In this document: one piece after another, positions 34,569-46,489 of the stretch
Numbering within the stretch: the first letter of the stretch is position 1
Layout of the letters: each line of letters starts with the position of its first letter
From: Pseudevernia furfuracea
Lineage: Eukaryota; Ascomycota; Lecanoromycetes; Lecanorales; Parmeliaceae
DNA length: 64,000 nt
Direction of reading: 5' to 3'
Assembly (NCBI GenBank): GCA_022315425.1
Contig: JAIUPT010000024.1
Location: 372,001-436,000, forward strand
The notes under the pieces: generated by a model
Seen by the model: the letters and a program-made list of their open reading frames with translations, nothing else
Told to the model about the DNA's origin: nothing
Databases searched by the model: none
Program-made: the position numbers and the translations under genes

Positions 34569-34802
34569 TTAAATAATATCGAACACGATCTTTTTAGAGT
34601 CTATAACATTATTACTTAACAGTATATAAGCTTTCAAATTATTAATAAAATAGAGTTCTTTATAAATACGATAAAGTATCTTAATATCGTCTTTTTTAAC
34701 AATAGAAATATATATTAAAATTAATACATATTTAATAATATCGTATATCGCTGATTCTAAACCCTTGATACGAAATAATAAAATTATTCTTCGAATCTTC
34801 AC
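34569..34802 (-). pseudogene. Element X protease remnant
   Basis: A 77-codon open frame reads GLESAIYDIIKYVLILIYI and ends ILLSNNVIDSKKIVFDI, the C-terminal pattern of a retroviral-type aspartic protease domain (I/LLGND-like). The catalytic DSG part is not seen. Copy 1 has the same stretch at about 13170-13400. Confidence 0.5.
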
Positions 34803-34861
34803 GTAAGATAATAGTGTTAATAATTATAATTTATTTATTAAAGTAACTTCACAGTCGATGT

Positions 34862-35128
34862 TGTTAGCAGCGAGATCAAGAGAATAGCTATCGCATGAGC
34901 TCGAGAGTTGTCGAGCGTAATCGAATCGCTTGACATACGCATGTCAAGCGGATCCTTGACGTGAGAAGCTTAAGAGGGCCATGTCTCGAAGTTTCCCATT
35001 TTCCTTCCTTAAGAATTAGTCTTACTATTAGATATACTATACGCAATATATATATCTTCGCTAAGTTCACATTGCTATACAACTCTAGTCTATCTATATA
35101 TATCTATATTATATAAGTCAGTCTAACA
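34862..35128 (+). repeat. Eroded Gypsy 5' LTR (267 bp)
   Basis: It begins TGTTAGCAGCGAGATC and ends CAGTCTAACA. AAGAATTAG at 35011-35019 is complementary to CTAATTCTT three bases after the LTR (35132-35140), again suggesting self-priming. Confidence 0.9.
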
Positions 35129-35266
35129 ATTCTAATTCTTCTTCTCATCGAGAGGTAGCGATTCGAACTTAGTATAATAACAATTATTCGCTCGCAATCG
35201 CAACGTATCGGAAACGAAGTAGATTCATTCAACTCGCACATTATGTCTAGAGAATAGTCACAGATA

Positions 35267-36500
35267 GTGAATCTAAACGAATCAGATCATGTCTCTAACG
35301 TGAAATTTAAGGGTCAAAGACAATCGACATCTGCTTCGAAAGACGATGTTATCGATCTAACTTTGAACGAGCGATTAACTCAGACAATTCAACGTCGAGA
35401 TCAGCTACTAAAAAGACGACAACTGAATAACATTAACGAAGAGATCAATATCCTTCAACGAGGGAAATCGTCAGATAAACGAGATCAAGACGATATCGAA
35501 TCAAACACGTCGAATGCCCGTCGTGACTCTTCTAATGCCCGAGCAGGGTCAAAACGTTATTTAGAAGTTGAATTGACATATATCACAAAACGACGAAGTG
35601 TTAAATCAAAGAACCTTAACGATTATCATAACAAATCGAGACGAGAGCATCGTGACTGAATACGAGACATCGAAGTTGCATTTATGAATGTCTCAGCGTA
35701 TTTTCTGAACGATTATGATAAAATTGTTTGATGTATGCAATTTCTAACGAAAGATCTCAAGAAATAGTGACATAACGAACGAGAAAAGAACTCGATCAAG
35801 ATAGAAAGCTAAAATCACTTCGTCTCTTTTCTGCTTAACAAAATACAGAATTCAATCAATCGATAGCTAAAGATAAACATGATCTATACGAATACGCGAC
35901 AAAGATCATCTCAATCAGTAACTCAATTTGAGATCTATCTTTTCAGTCTTGAAACACAGTTATCGTCGTCGAACGAAATTCAACGAGTTGCGACGTTAAT
36001 GACGAGACTTCTTTCGAAACTTTAAGACGATATTACTCGCACGAGATAAATAGCCTCGACGCGAGAAGATCTTATCGCTCAGACTATTCGTCTGAAGAAT
36101 ACGAATAAAAGAGTCAACGCACGCTCATTATATGATCGACGAGACACAAACGATATTGACTCGAATACGAATCAAAGACGAAATAAGGAAAACGAGAAGG
36201 GGAACAAACTCAATAACAATAAACGAGCGACGCAATCTCGCAAGAATAAGAAAGCGAATACTTCGCGTCGCTCAAACGAAGGTGAACCTCGAGATAAAAC
36301 GTCAAAAAGCAAAAAGTATCTGAAGATAGTCGAATACTATAACTGTTATAAGAAGGGACAGTACGCAAACGAATATCGACAATTCAAGACAGACGACGTC
36401 AATCGTGTGTCTATCGATAACGTTAAAAACATTGATGCTCATGTTATCGAGTTATCTTCGTCAAGAAAAGAAAGACTCTCGTCGAAGACTTTTTAACGAC
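35267..36500 (+). pseudogene. Eroded Gypsy gag
   Basis: The opening frame (35267-35659) is a charged N-terminal region. After a stop the gag core continues (VAFMNVSAYF, VTQFEIYLFSLETQLS). A decayed zinc knuckle (YNCYKKGQYANEYR, about 36340-36385) has lost the first Cys, the His and the last Cys. Stops occur at Trp and Gln positions. Its role would be particle formation; it is not functional. Confidence 0.75.
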
Positions 36501-36599
36501 GAGAGCAAAACAAGAAGTCATTTCGACACTCAGTATAATTTTTTCAAAGAAAGTGATTGCAGAAGATCGAGAAGCAACTCTAATATCGACTTTAACATA

Positions 36600-39500
36600 A
36601 TTTAACAACGAGATCGAAGTCAATGTGATTGATCAACGCTTTGCCCTCGAGCATAACCTCGAATTAGTCGAAGCGCCTTTGTCAAGTGTCAAATAAATAA
36701 ATAACAACACGATCTTTTGCTATATCGCCTACCTTATACACTATAAGTTATAAGATAGTTAAAGTCATATAAAGCGATGTTCGTATATCTTTTATGTCAT
36801 CGCAAAAGAAGACAATTCACCCTTTATATTAAGACTATCGACATTAATAGACGAAGATATCGTGATTGACATTGTTAAGAGAATCTAACGCTTTGATGTC
36901 GATGCGTATACGCATAAGATATTTTCATCTCAAGATTTTGCTAACGCATTGAAGAGAGAAAAGTTAGTGTATGCTTTAGTGATCACAGGTATTTTTGATG
37001 CGTCAGCAAGAAAATATCACATTAACGAAGTCTTAACGAATACATTACAATCGCAGCCCGCAGACGCTGTCTCAAAATTGTCAGAGAAGTTACGCGAATA
37101 CGAAGACGTATTTTCAATCGAAGAAGTCGATCGACTCCCGTCGCACGAAGAACGTGATTATGTCATTGAGACTACAGCGAAATCATTATTTGATTCATTA
37201 TATAATCTATCTAACATCGAGTTAGCGACACTAAGAACATATCTAGACGATATCTTAACGAAAGACTGAATTTAGTATTCAACGAGCTCAGCAGAGTTTC
37301 TTATTCTTTTCGTATCAAAAAAGAATAACGACTTACGACTATGTGTCGACTATCGAGAATTAAACAAAGTCACGATAAAAAATCGTCACTCTTTATCTTT
37401 GATTAGTAAGACTCTAAATCGCCTAAATGAAGTCAAGAGATTCACAAAATTGAATCTCAAGAATGCGTATCATCGTATTCGAATTCGTAAGGGCGATAAG
37501 TGAAAGACTGCGTTTCGTACGCGTTATGATCACTTTGAGTACTTGATAATGTCATTTGACCTAATTAACGCCTCTGCGACCTTTCAGACTTACATTAATA
37601 AGTCGTTAACGAACCTAATTAACAATTTTTGCGTTGTTTATCTTAACGATATTTTGATTTATTCGAGTTCGCAAGAAGAACATTTAGATCATATCAAGCA
37701 AGTACTTAAAAGACTAAAACGTTTCAGTCTGTATACAAGTTTAAAGAAATGTGAGTTCTTTATCATAGAAGTCGAATTTCTAGACTTCATAATGTTCATC
37801 AATAACGTCGCAATGAACAAACGTAGAGTGAAAGCAATTCAGAAGTAATCGAGACCTAAGTTCTTCCATGAGATACAGATCTTTTTGAACTTTATGAATT
37901 TCTATCGAAGATTTATTCACCACTACTTTCAAATTGTCGAATCACTTACAAACTTGCTCAAGAAAAGTATCAAGGAAATCAAGATAGAATCTTTTGATTG
38001 ATCTATTAAGACGAAGAAAACATTTCGATGACTTCGCGAAGTCTTTACGAAAGCGTCTCTTCTATATTACTTTAATTTAGAACTTCTCATCAGAGTGAAA
38101 ACGAATGCTTCAAATTTCGACTTAACAGACATTTTAACCTAGTTATAAAATAATAATAAGCAATAATATCCAGTTGCATTTCATTTTCGAAAAATAGTTT
38201 CTGTAGAGCGAAATTATAAGACTCATAATTAAAAGCTACTCGCTATCGTAACGACCTTCAAACAGTGACGTCATTATTTAAAAGAGAGTTTTCATTCTAT
38301 GAAAGTACTTACGAATTATAACAATCTAAAGTACTTCATGAAAATGACGAGTTTGAACGAACGACAAGTCAGGTGAGCAATGAAGTTATCAATATTTGAT
38401 TTTTTCATTACACACAGGTCAGAGAAGACAAACTCAGTCGATACGTCGTCAAGACGATCTAATTACAAGGGTGAAAACAAGTCGCTAAATCGACTGTTGT
38501 CAACGTTATAATAGAAATTAACAGCGATAGAAGATCTGATAAGTCTCATATTTGCTATTATTCGAATAGCGTATGAGCAAGATAAGAGTTATAAGCATAC
38601 GAAGCGCAGCTTAAACGTTGAGTCTCTCTTTATAATACATAGTCTAGACGTAAATGCATAGTATAACCTAGTAACTAACAATAGAGAAGAAGTAACTACT
38701 CAAAAAGCAACACTTATAAATTTGATAATAGCTGTAATTCAAGAGACTCATCTTGATGTTATATATTCTTCGAGACTTAGAGAATCTTCAACTGCGAGAG
38801 TAGAGAGTTCAAGCGAGATGCTTATTCAGAGTACACGTAACGTAGTTGTCGCGCAGCTTAACTCTATTGCTGAGACTATTGATTATAAACAGCTCGTTTC
38901 ACGCTCAGTAGTTCACATTGCGACAATAAGCGAAACGACATATAATCTCAATAACAAGTTCATCTTCGAGCTTATCAAAGCACTTCAGCTGAAAGACTCT
39001 TATGTTCAATAGCGAAGAAAAGACGAAGCGCAGAACAAGCGAAAGAGTGACGTCGAAGCTTAAACATAAAATAATCAGAGACTGTTAAGATATAAGAACA
39101 TATTGTACGTTCCCGAAGAGACTTTCGTCCGCGAAGAGCTATTGAGACGTCATTATAATGATCTCTTAACGAGACATTTCGATGTCGACAAGACACTAAA
39201 ACTAATGACTAGAAAATACTATTAAGATAGTATTAAGGCAGACGTGAAATCATATATGAATACATATGATGTCTATCAGAGAGTGAAGGTGAAGCGACAT
39301 CGTTCACATAACGAGCTGAGTGCGCTTCTTCAATCAAGTCGTCCTTAAAAGAAAATTACGATAAATTTCATCACGAATCTTTCTTCAAGTCGACGCAGAG
39401 ACTGCGTTTACGATGCGATTCTTATAATCGTCGATAGATATATCAAAATAATGAGATATCTATCAATCACAAAGAAAATCAATATCTTCGATCTCGAACA

Positions 39501-40450
39501 GCTGCTCATAAAAGAAATCTTTCTTCGATTTGACTCATTAGAAGATATAATTACTAATCGTGATTCTATATTTACGAGTGCGTTTTAATCGCAAGTCTGT
39601 TATCAAATAAAGATAAAACGTAGACTAAGCACTATCTTTTATTCTCAAACTAATAATCAAATCGAACGACAAAATCAAATCTTGAAACACTATCTTCGAG
39701 TTTTTTGTAACGAGTAACAAAACGACTAAGCGAATCTCTTATTTATAGTCGAATATGTCTATCAACAAAGTTAACATAAGACGTTAAATTGTAGTTTATT
39801 CTATGCAATGTACGACTACAATCTCGACTTTAAATTGAGAATCGAGAACGATTCTCCTCAAGAGAAGATATCAGCAGCGAAAGAACGTGTGAAAGAAATT
39901 TATACGTTACGAGAAGAGCTTGCGAAACGTTAATAAAAAGTATTCGAATCGCAAGCGAAAACGTATAACAAAAAGTATCAAGTATAATTCTTTTAAAAAG
40001 AAGACTTAATGATGTTATCAATTAAGAATCTCAAACAAAAACGATCAAACAAGAAGCTTTCGAACAAGGTAATTGATTTATTCATTATTCGAAATATCGT
40101 AGATAAGCAAGCTTATCGATTAACGCTTTCGTCAATTTATCGCATATATAACGTTTTTCATATGTCACTGTTAGAACTCTATCGTCGTAGAGATAATAGT
40201 ACGATGTTAGTATACACAGCAGCGAAATTAATAGATAATAAAGAAGAATAAAAGATCGAAAAGATCTTAAATAAGCGAAAGCGCAAGAGTGAAATGAAAT
40301 ATCTTATTCATTAAGCTGAGTATTCTTATAAGTATAATTAATAAGTATTAGAGAAAGATATAAAACATTCGTAGAAGCTACGAGACGCTTTCGAAAAGTT
40401 AAAGAAGCGAAGACGAAGAGCACGATAAATATATAAAAGATAATATTTCG
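36600..40450 (+). pseudogene. Eroded Gypsy pol (protease to chromodomain)
   Basis: Protease traces lie at 36610-36900. RT follows at about 36950-37860 (LRLCVDYRELNKV, then VVYLNDILIYSSSQEEHL with Asn for the first Asp), and RNase H at about 37990-38350. The HHCC finger and integrase run at about 39080-39900 (RRHYNDLLTRHFDV, NRDSIFTSAF, NNQIERQNQILKHYLR). A GPF/Y-type end (YRIYNVFHMSLLELY, about 40138) and a chromodomain-like segment (about 40250-40420, MKYLIHXAEYSYKYN) close the frame. Tens of stops are present. Confidence 0.82.
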
Positions 40451-42174
40451 AAGAATAATAATTTTAAAATTGCTTAAAGATATCGTAATAAAAAAAGGTG
40501 TTTAAAGATCAAAGAGAATCGAAAAAATATAACTCATAAGCAGCGTAGAGTATATCTATTATATTTAACTCGAAGATCAGACGCATTAAAGATATCGACG
40601 TAAGGTTAGATTACTTCGTCTCTTGCATTATCTCGTTCTTATTCTTTCAATCTCTCTCGTTATTATTCTTATTCTCGTTCTTCTCGTCGTCCGCATCAAC
40701 TCTCTAAATAATAACATTTACATTTAGTTTCTTTAACTCCCTAGCCCTAGCTGCGACGAACTCGATAAAAGAGGCGACGAGAGACGTCGAGAAAGCGAGG
40801 GTCTCGTCGAGGAAAGACGATTCGAAGACGTCGACCTCGTCGACGAGAGCCTCGTTCTCTTAGTCATTATCGTTATTGTTCTTATTATTGTGATCGTCGT
40901 TATCTTCGTTGTCGTTGCGATTGTTATTATCTTCGTTATTACTATCGTTAAAAGACGACGAAGAGAAGTCTGATAAAGAAGAGAGAGAGATCAAATTAAA
41001 CGACGAAAGATTCGTTTAGAAGTAACGTTAATATGATTAGAGCGTGATGTTAACGAACCCGAAGCACATATCGAAAAGCGCATAACATTATACATATCTC
41101 GAAGGGTCTTCGACAAATTGCGTAAAGTCCTAGTCTGATCTAAGATCGTCGTTAGCATATCGAGTTTCTTATATTTATCTAAACGATTTTACACCCGTTG
41201 ATGCGCTAAGAGCAACTTATCAAATCGTTTGACTTGACGCATTAACGTCGCACGACTGACGTAGTTATAATAATACGAATCTCAGCGACGTCGTATCGAT
41301 CGAGCGTATCTGATTCGAAGGCGAAACACGTTATTCGCGAACGTCCGAATCGCGACAATTGCTGAAATCTATTAGTACTTCGATTAACCCATATTTTGTT
41401 TATACTATTAATGCGTTTCGAATAGAAATATATACAGTCACGCAGTTGACTTTCCCCTTCGCACAATTATCACATCGTGTCAAATTGTTATCTTCGCTGT
41501 CGAACTTGTCATTGCACGACCCTACGCCGTGCTCTTAAGCACGACGCGCATAACGATAATACGAATTCTTTAAGAGACGCTTCACTATACGAGTGAATCG
41601 TACAACAAGCGTCGCGAGGGCGGGCTAAAAGCGTGTTAATAACGCATACGAAAATCGAGAAGCTTAGACTTACGACTAATAATATAAGAATCGAGAGAAC
41701 AATTGAAGTTGTTATAATCAAATAGATAATATAACAATGTTCAGTGTATATATAAGAAGTGTGATGTCTACGTTTGATAGCTATGAATTAAAATAGAGAG
41801 AAGTATATTTTATAAAAAACAAAAAGTTTGAAAAAACAAACTTATATATAACTCACGACTAGCGTATAACAATTATTCACGTCGCGTATTCATAACGACG
41901 ACGACGCGATCACGCGACTCACGATTCAAATAACAAGGAACATCAACAACGTCGACAAACTTCACGTCGTCTACGATTATACGAACATTTTTATTCTTAT
42001 ACGCAAGGCGCAGAGATATTACAATCTACGCATCTCAAATTGAGATTTATAATGTCAGCGCGAAGCTAATCTGAAAGAACTCTTTTTCTTATATTCTCTC
42101 TGAGATTTAAAGGGTTTTAATGAGTTTATTTAGAGCAATAAATTCGAGAACGAATTCTTGAAGAAAGAAGATCA
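40450..42174 (+). other. Long non-coding 3' region of eroded Gypsy
   Basis: Between the chromodomain and the 3' LTR lies about 1.7 kb without a recognisable product. Two minus-strand frames (41242-41466 and 41509-41721) are open but show no motif. CGTCGT-rich stretches occur at 40680-41000. It could hold an extra, decayed antisense gene. Confidence 0.4.
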
Positions 42175-42441
42175 TATTAGCAGCGAGATCAAGAGAACAG
42201 TTATCGTATAAGTTCGAGAATTGCCGAGCGTAATCGAATCGCTTGATATACGCATGTCAAGCGGATCCTTGACGTGAGAAGCTTAAGAGGGTTATGCTTC
42301 GAAGTTTCTCATTTTCCTTTCTTAAGAATTAGTCTTACTATTAGATATACTATACGCAATATATATATCTTCGCTAAGTTTACATTGCTACACAATCCTA
42401 GTCTGTCTATATATATCTATATTATATAAGCCAGTCTAACA
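42175..42441 (+). repeat. Eroded Gypsy 3' LTR (267 bp)
   Basis: Same length as the 5' LTR; the first dinucleotide has changed from TG to TA. It is followed by the target duplication GATGT. Confidence 0.88.
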
Positions 42442-43399
42442 GATGTTAATATAGATTTTCTCGTTAATGATATTAAGTAATAAGCGTATAAGAATATGAG
42501 CGTAATTTCATTCTCGAAAAGCAAGTTTAGTGTCTAGATTCGTCTCGATAAAGTCGAAATCTATAATTTTTATTAAGTAAGATTCTTAATAATAAACGAT
42601 CTCTGCGAAAGAGTTCAAGCTAACTATTAAAGGCTTCGACGAGTAACAAATAGTCTTTATAAAAGGGTTTAGACTAGCTATTAAAGACTTCGACAAGTTA
42701 ATTAAGTCTAACTTTAACGAGTCAGTTAAGCAGTTAGAATCACATAAGTGTTTATAAAGTCTTATTTTAAAAGCGAAGAATATATTATATTTACGACAAA
42801 TAATATAAATGTCAACGAAGTTAATAAAGATCTCTTTAGATAATTAATTCTTATAATTATAATCGTCGAGAAAGTCTTATTTAGACGACTTCTCTTAATA
42901 AATATTTTACGAGTTATCGTGCTTTTAATAAGTCTTATTTTGATTCTCGCTAGTTTAATCGATATAATTATAAATAAATAAATTATTATGATCTGCTTGA
43001 TAAGCAGCAGTCTAATTACGATAGATATCTTAAGATTGTTATAAACGTTTATTATTATTTTGATAGTCTCGATCGTCTCGTCTTGAAAATCTTTTATCTT
43101 GAGATAAAGAATTTGACTGCTTAAATTAATTCGATATCGAATCTAACGTGCTTAAGGGATCGATTTAAAGACGTTATAACGACGCTAAAATAGAACGCTG
43201 CGATGCGTATTGTTAATTTGATTAATAGTCGTATTATTGATTATTATAAGTATATTATTTATCGCTATTAGATCTCATATATTAATAATCAAAAGACTAT
43301 CGAAATTAAAAATTGAAATACGATTTATTCTCGTAAGTTTGTTAACCTTGTTAATTGATATTTTGTTGACCTTGTCGTAAATCTTATTAAAAGATTTCG

Positions 43400-44000
43400 A
43401 TAATACGTTATTGCTGTGATTAAAATCTTTAATTAAAGAGTCTTAATACTTTAAATTAGATATTCTTCTTAAGCTTAAAAAGTTAAATAAACGACGATAT
43501 TGATATTATAATAGACGATAAGTCTATAAAGATACGTAAATCGACGATAATGTCTTGATAAGCAAAGATGAGCTAATTTTCGATATTATTAATATTAATA
43601 GACTTGATATAACGAATAACTACTTATATATAGCTCGAAGACTCTCTCTTGTTATAAACGTTGATTAGAGTATACTTTTTCGTAATTAAGTGAACGAGAG
43701 TAACTTCGATCGATTTTTTGAATTATCTTAATAAGATCTTATATTATTCGTCGATATTATTATTAGCTTATAAGTTAAGCTTCTTAAGATTCGAAAGCTT
43801 CGTTATATATTATAATAGAGTTATTTCTCTTAAGATAGTGTCTAGATTAACTTTGATTACGATAAAGTCTTTTATAGTAATTATATCTCGTAGTCGTTCG
43901 ATAAAAAGAATAACGCTGCGAAAATAGGTATTCTTATTAATAATAATAATCTTATCTTCGTCGTATAATTTCTTAAGATAAGAATCGAAGTATTTGAGAT
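43400..44000 (-). pseudogene. Element X gag-like remnant
   Basis: The minus strand reads LYDEDKIIIINKNTYFRSV, then a segment with LREITLL, NNNIDE and LVHLITKKYTLINV that resembles gag proteins of Gypsy-type elements annotated as hypothetical proteins in many ascomycetes. The match is by remembered pattern only. Copy 1 shows the same region at about 15600-16200. Confidence 0.4.
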
Positions 44001-44906
44001 TTAATGAATTTTATCGATCGAAGAATAACGAATTAGTTTACTCGTCTAACGAGTCTAACGATTCTTCTAAGTCTGAAGAGTCTGCGAAAAGCTAAAGATT
44101 AATTAGTGCTGTGATCACGACTCTTTATATTACATTATTGATTTCTTATTATATCTATTAAAAGTCGACGAGCTAATTAAGAGAAGTTATAATATTATTA
44201 TCGTAAATTGTTATCTCTATAGATGTCTTTAATATAGTTAAGCGACGTAAAGAGCTTAATAAAATAAGATTAGATATCTTTCGTCGTCTTAATCAGCTCG
44301 TTTACGATAAGTTAAACGATATAATATCGATTAACGAAGGCTTTAGTAGCTTAATAAGTTATTTAATAAGATCGTTAAATTGCTTAATAATCTTACGAAG
44401 AAAAAACTTATTAATAACTTAATCTAACGATTAAAATATAAAGATCTTAAGATTTAAAGAGTTGAATCTAGCTCTTACTCGATTATCTCGTAATATTAAT
44501 AACGTCGACGTCGACGAGAGTCTTAATAGCTCGAAAGATTTAAACGTATAAATATTAATATAACGAATTACATCTTCTATAAAAGACTTCAACAGCTCGA
44601 GATGAGAATAAGTTATATTATTAAAGTCGTCGAGTTAAAAGATTAATACGAGTGTTCTTCGAGATAAATAAATCTAGACGTCGTCGATAACAATAACGTG
44701 ATTTATTAGCTTAAAGACTTTATTAAGATAATAATGTTAAGAGAAGTAAGCAATTAATGAAGTAAAGATAATTAATAAAATAATGACGTTAACGAAAGAC
44801 TTTAATAGACGACTACTCGATGTAGCAAATAAATTATTATAAGATATAATATTAATAACGAAGAAGTTTCTAGATTATTCGATAATTAATTAATATCGAA
44901 TAACGA

Positions 44907-45131
44907 TGTTATTATTATATTATATTAGTAATATAAATATATTAATAATGTGTAAAGAAGATATCTCTTTTCTTTCTAAATTCTATATATTTAAGTACAT
45001 AAGCTAAGACCCTTATTAAGATATCTTTTAATAGACATTAGTTACTAACAAAGACAAGTACCTTATTAAGATAAGCGACTTGTCGACCTAAGCACCTCGT
45101 CAATCGCTATCTGCGAAAGAGGTTCGTGATA
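44907..45131 (-). repeat. Element X 5' LTR of copy 2
   Basis: Plus-strand start TGTTATTATTATATT and end GTTCGTGATA; 225 bp. It aligns with 17053-17274. Confidence 0.75.
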
Positions 45132-46090
45132 ACTATCTTATAAAATCACTTTTTATATTATAAAAACACCTTTTATAAACTTAATTATCTTTTTAAATTA
45201 AGTATTTAAAACTCGAGTTCTACGAAGTAGACACGCTTAAATCTCTTTTCGAAATTATCGCTCTAAAATTTTCTCTCGTATATCTCGAGACTATCTCTTT
45301 AAGATTATATTTATATTTCTTAAACATCTCGAAACTCTCGCTCTAAGTTATTTATTCTCGAAAGTATTATAAGCTTATTATCTTAATAAGATCACTCTCT
45401 TAAGACTTACTTTAAGATTATTTTTATATCTTTCGAAAATATTCTAAATTATCTTAAATTTATCGTAATCTATTATTATTAAATTTCTCTTAAATCTATT
45501 ATAATATAAATATTTATTTTAAATCTAATAATATTATATTAGATATTAAATAATAACAGTAAATATAAGACTTAAGATTATCTCGAGATAACTTATAGAT
45601 TACGACAAATTTAAGATAATTTAAGATATTTTCGAAATATAAAAGAATATTAAATAATCTTATAAGTATTAAAAGTTATTAAAGCTAAAGCTATTTATTT
45701 CTTCGTTTGTCTCGAATTTTACAATCAATAGCGCTCGCGACGATGTTTACTTTATCTTACGTAGTAAACCTATATAAATAATTCTCTAATCGAATAAATA
45801 AAATACATAAGAGATAAAAAGTCTATTAAAGAAATTTTTAATACTAACAAACTCTAAAAGCTACTATCGCTGAAGATATCAAGTACACTAATTGACTAGT
45901 AGAATATTTAGATTGGCCTTGAAAACCGTCGAAGGGATTGAAAGTAGAATTAGAGTTTATTTAAGACTTTTAATGTCGACCTTCGTACCGCGATAGACTA
46001 ACTCGCTCGAAAATTATACGCTAAATGCACTCTAATACTTTATTAAGTAACGCCTGAAATGATAGCGTAAACCATCATTATGAAAAATCA
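45132..46090. other. AT-rich border zone of the transposon block
   Basis: This is eroded sequence without a frame, carrying a foldback repeat at 45406-45670. Host-like base composition resumes at about 46090. Confidence 0.5.
45406..45670. repeat. Foldback (inverted) repeat, arms about 65-75 bp
   Basis: The left arm at 45406-45472 (TTCGAAAATATTCTAAATTA, TATCGTAATCTAT) is complementary to the right arm at 45595-45670 (ATAGATTACGAC, AAGATATTTTCGAA) around a spacer of about 120 bp. It could be an eroded MITE. Confidence 0.65.
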
Positions 46091-46489
46091 TTATGAAAAT
46101 CGTGGCTAAACCTCTCTACTGGGTCAACAAGTTCGATAGTTCACGTAGGTCAAACAAACCCTGCCAAGCATTCGAAAGGATGTTGGATACGCTAAAGGTC
46201 GTTGATACGATTATCGGCTTTGCTTTGCCTCCTCCACTATCTTTGGTGCCTCACCGAACATCAAACAATGCTAAGTCAAGCCGACGGAGTGGTAGGGTGT
46301 ATGAATGAATGACCATTATTACAATGAATGCTATCTATCAACAACTTCTTCCGCCATGTTTTAGGTTTCCTGCACCACACACAATATCTTACACTGCGGA
46401 AGCGCCAATGCAGTGATACTCTCTCCCCAAGCCTTCATCCCTCTGTCTCTACCCCATTGTTCGTCGGTGACGCCGGCGACAGCGGCAAC

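Larger units (their letters stand above)
34862..42441 (+). mobile_element. Full-length, heavily eroded Gypsy chromovirus
   Basis: It has 267-bp LTRs (34862-35128, 42175-42441) with TGTTAG/CTAACA ends and a perfect target duplication GATGT (34857-34861, 42442-42446). Gag and all pol domains follow in order but carry many stops. It is inserted into element X; the uninterrupted target is visible in X copy 1 near 13436. The coding part ends at about 40450, leaving an unusually long 3' region of about 1.7 kb. Confidence 0.92.
20159..45131 (-). mobile_element. Element X copy 2, about 25 kb with nested insertions
   Basis: Two LTRs in the same orientation (44907-45131 and about 20159-20380) enclose fragments that read in order on the minus strand: gag-like (43400-44000), protease (34569-34802), RT (33000-33960), RNase H (29650-30240) and integrase (28480-29280). 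The fragments are separated by a Gypsy at 34862-42441, a solo LTR at 34095-34317, Helitron-like units at 30250-32962 and a young Gypsy at 21214-28282. Removing these leaves about 8-9 kb, a normal size for a Gypsy-type element. All parts of X are strongly eroded, the insertions to different degrees, which gives their relative age. Confidence 0.78.

Noticed and set aside
13000..46000. Starship-type giant cargo element
   Set aside because: No tyrosine-recombinase (DUF3435) captain gene or cargo genes were recognised; the block is explained by nested retrotransposons, Helitron-like units and a MITE.
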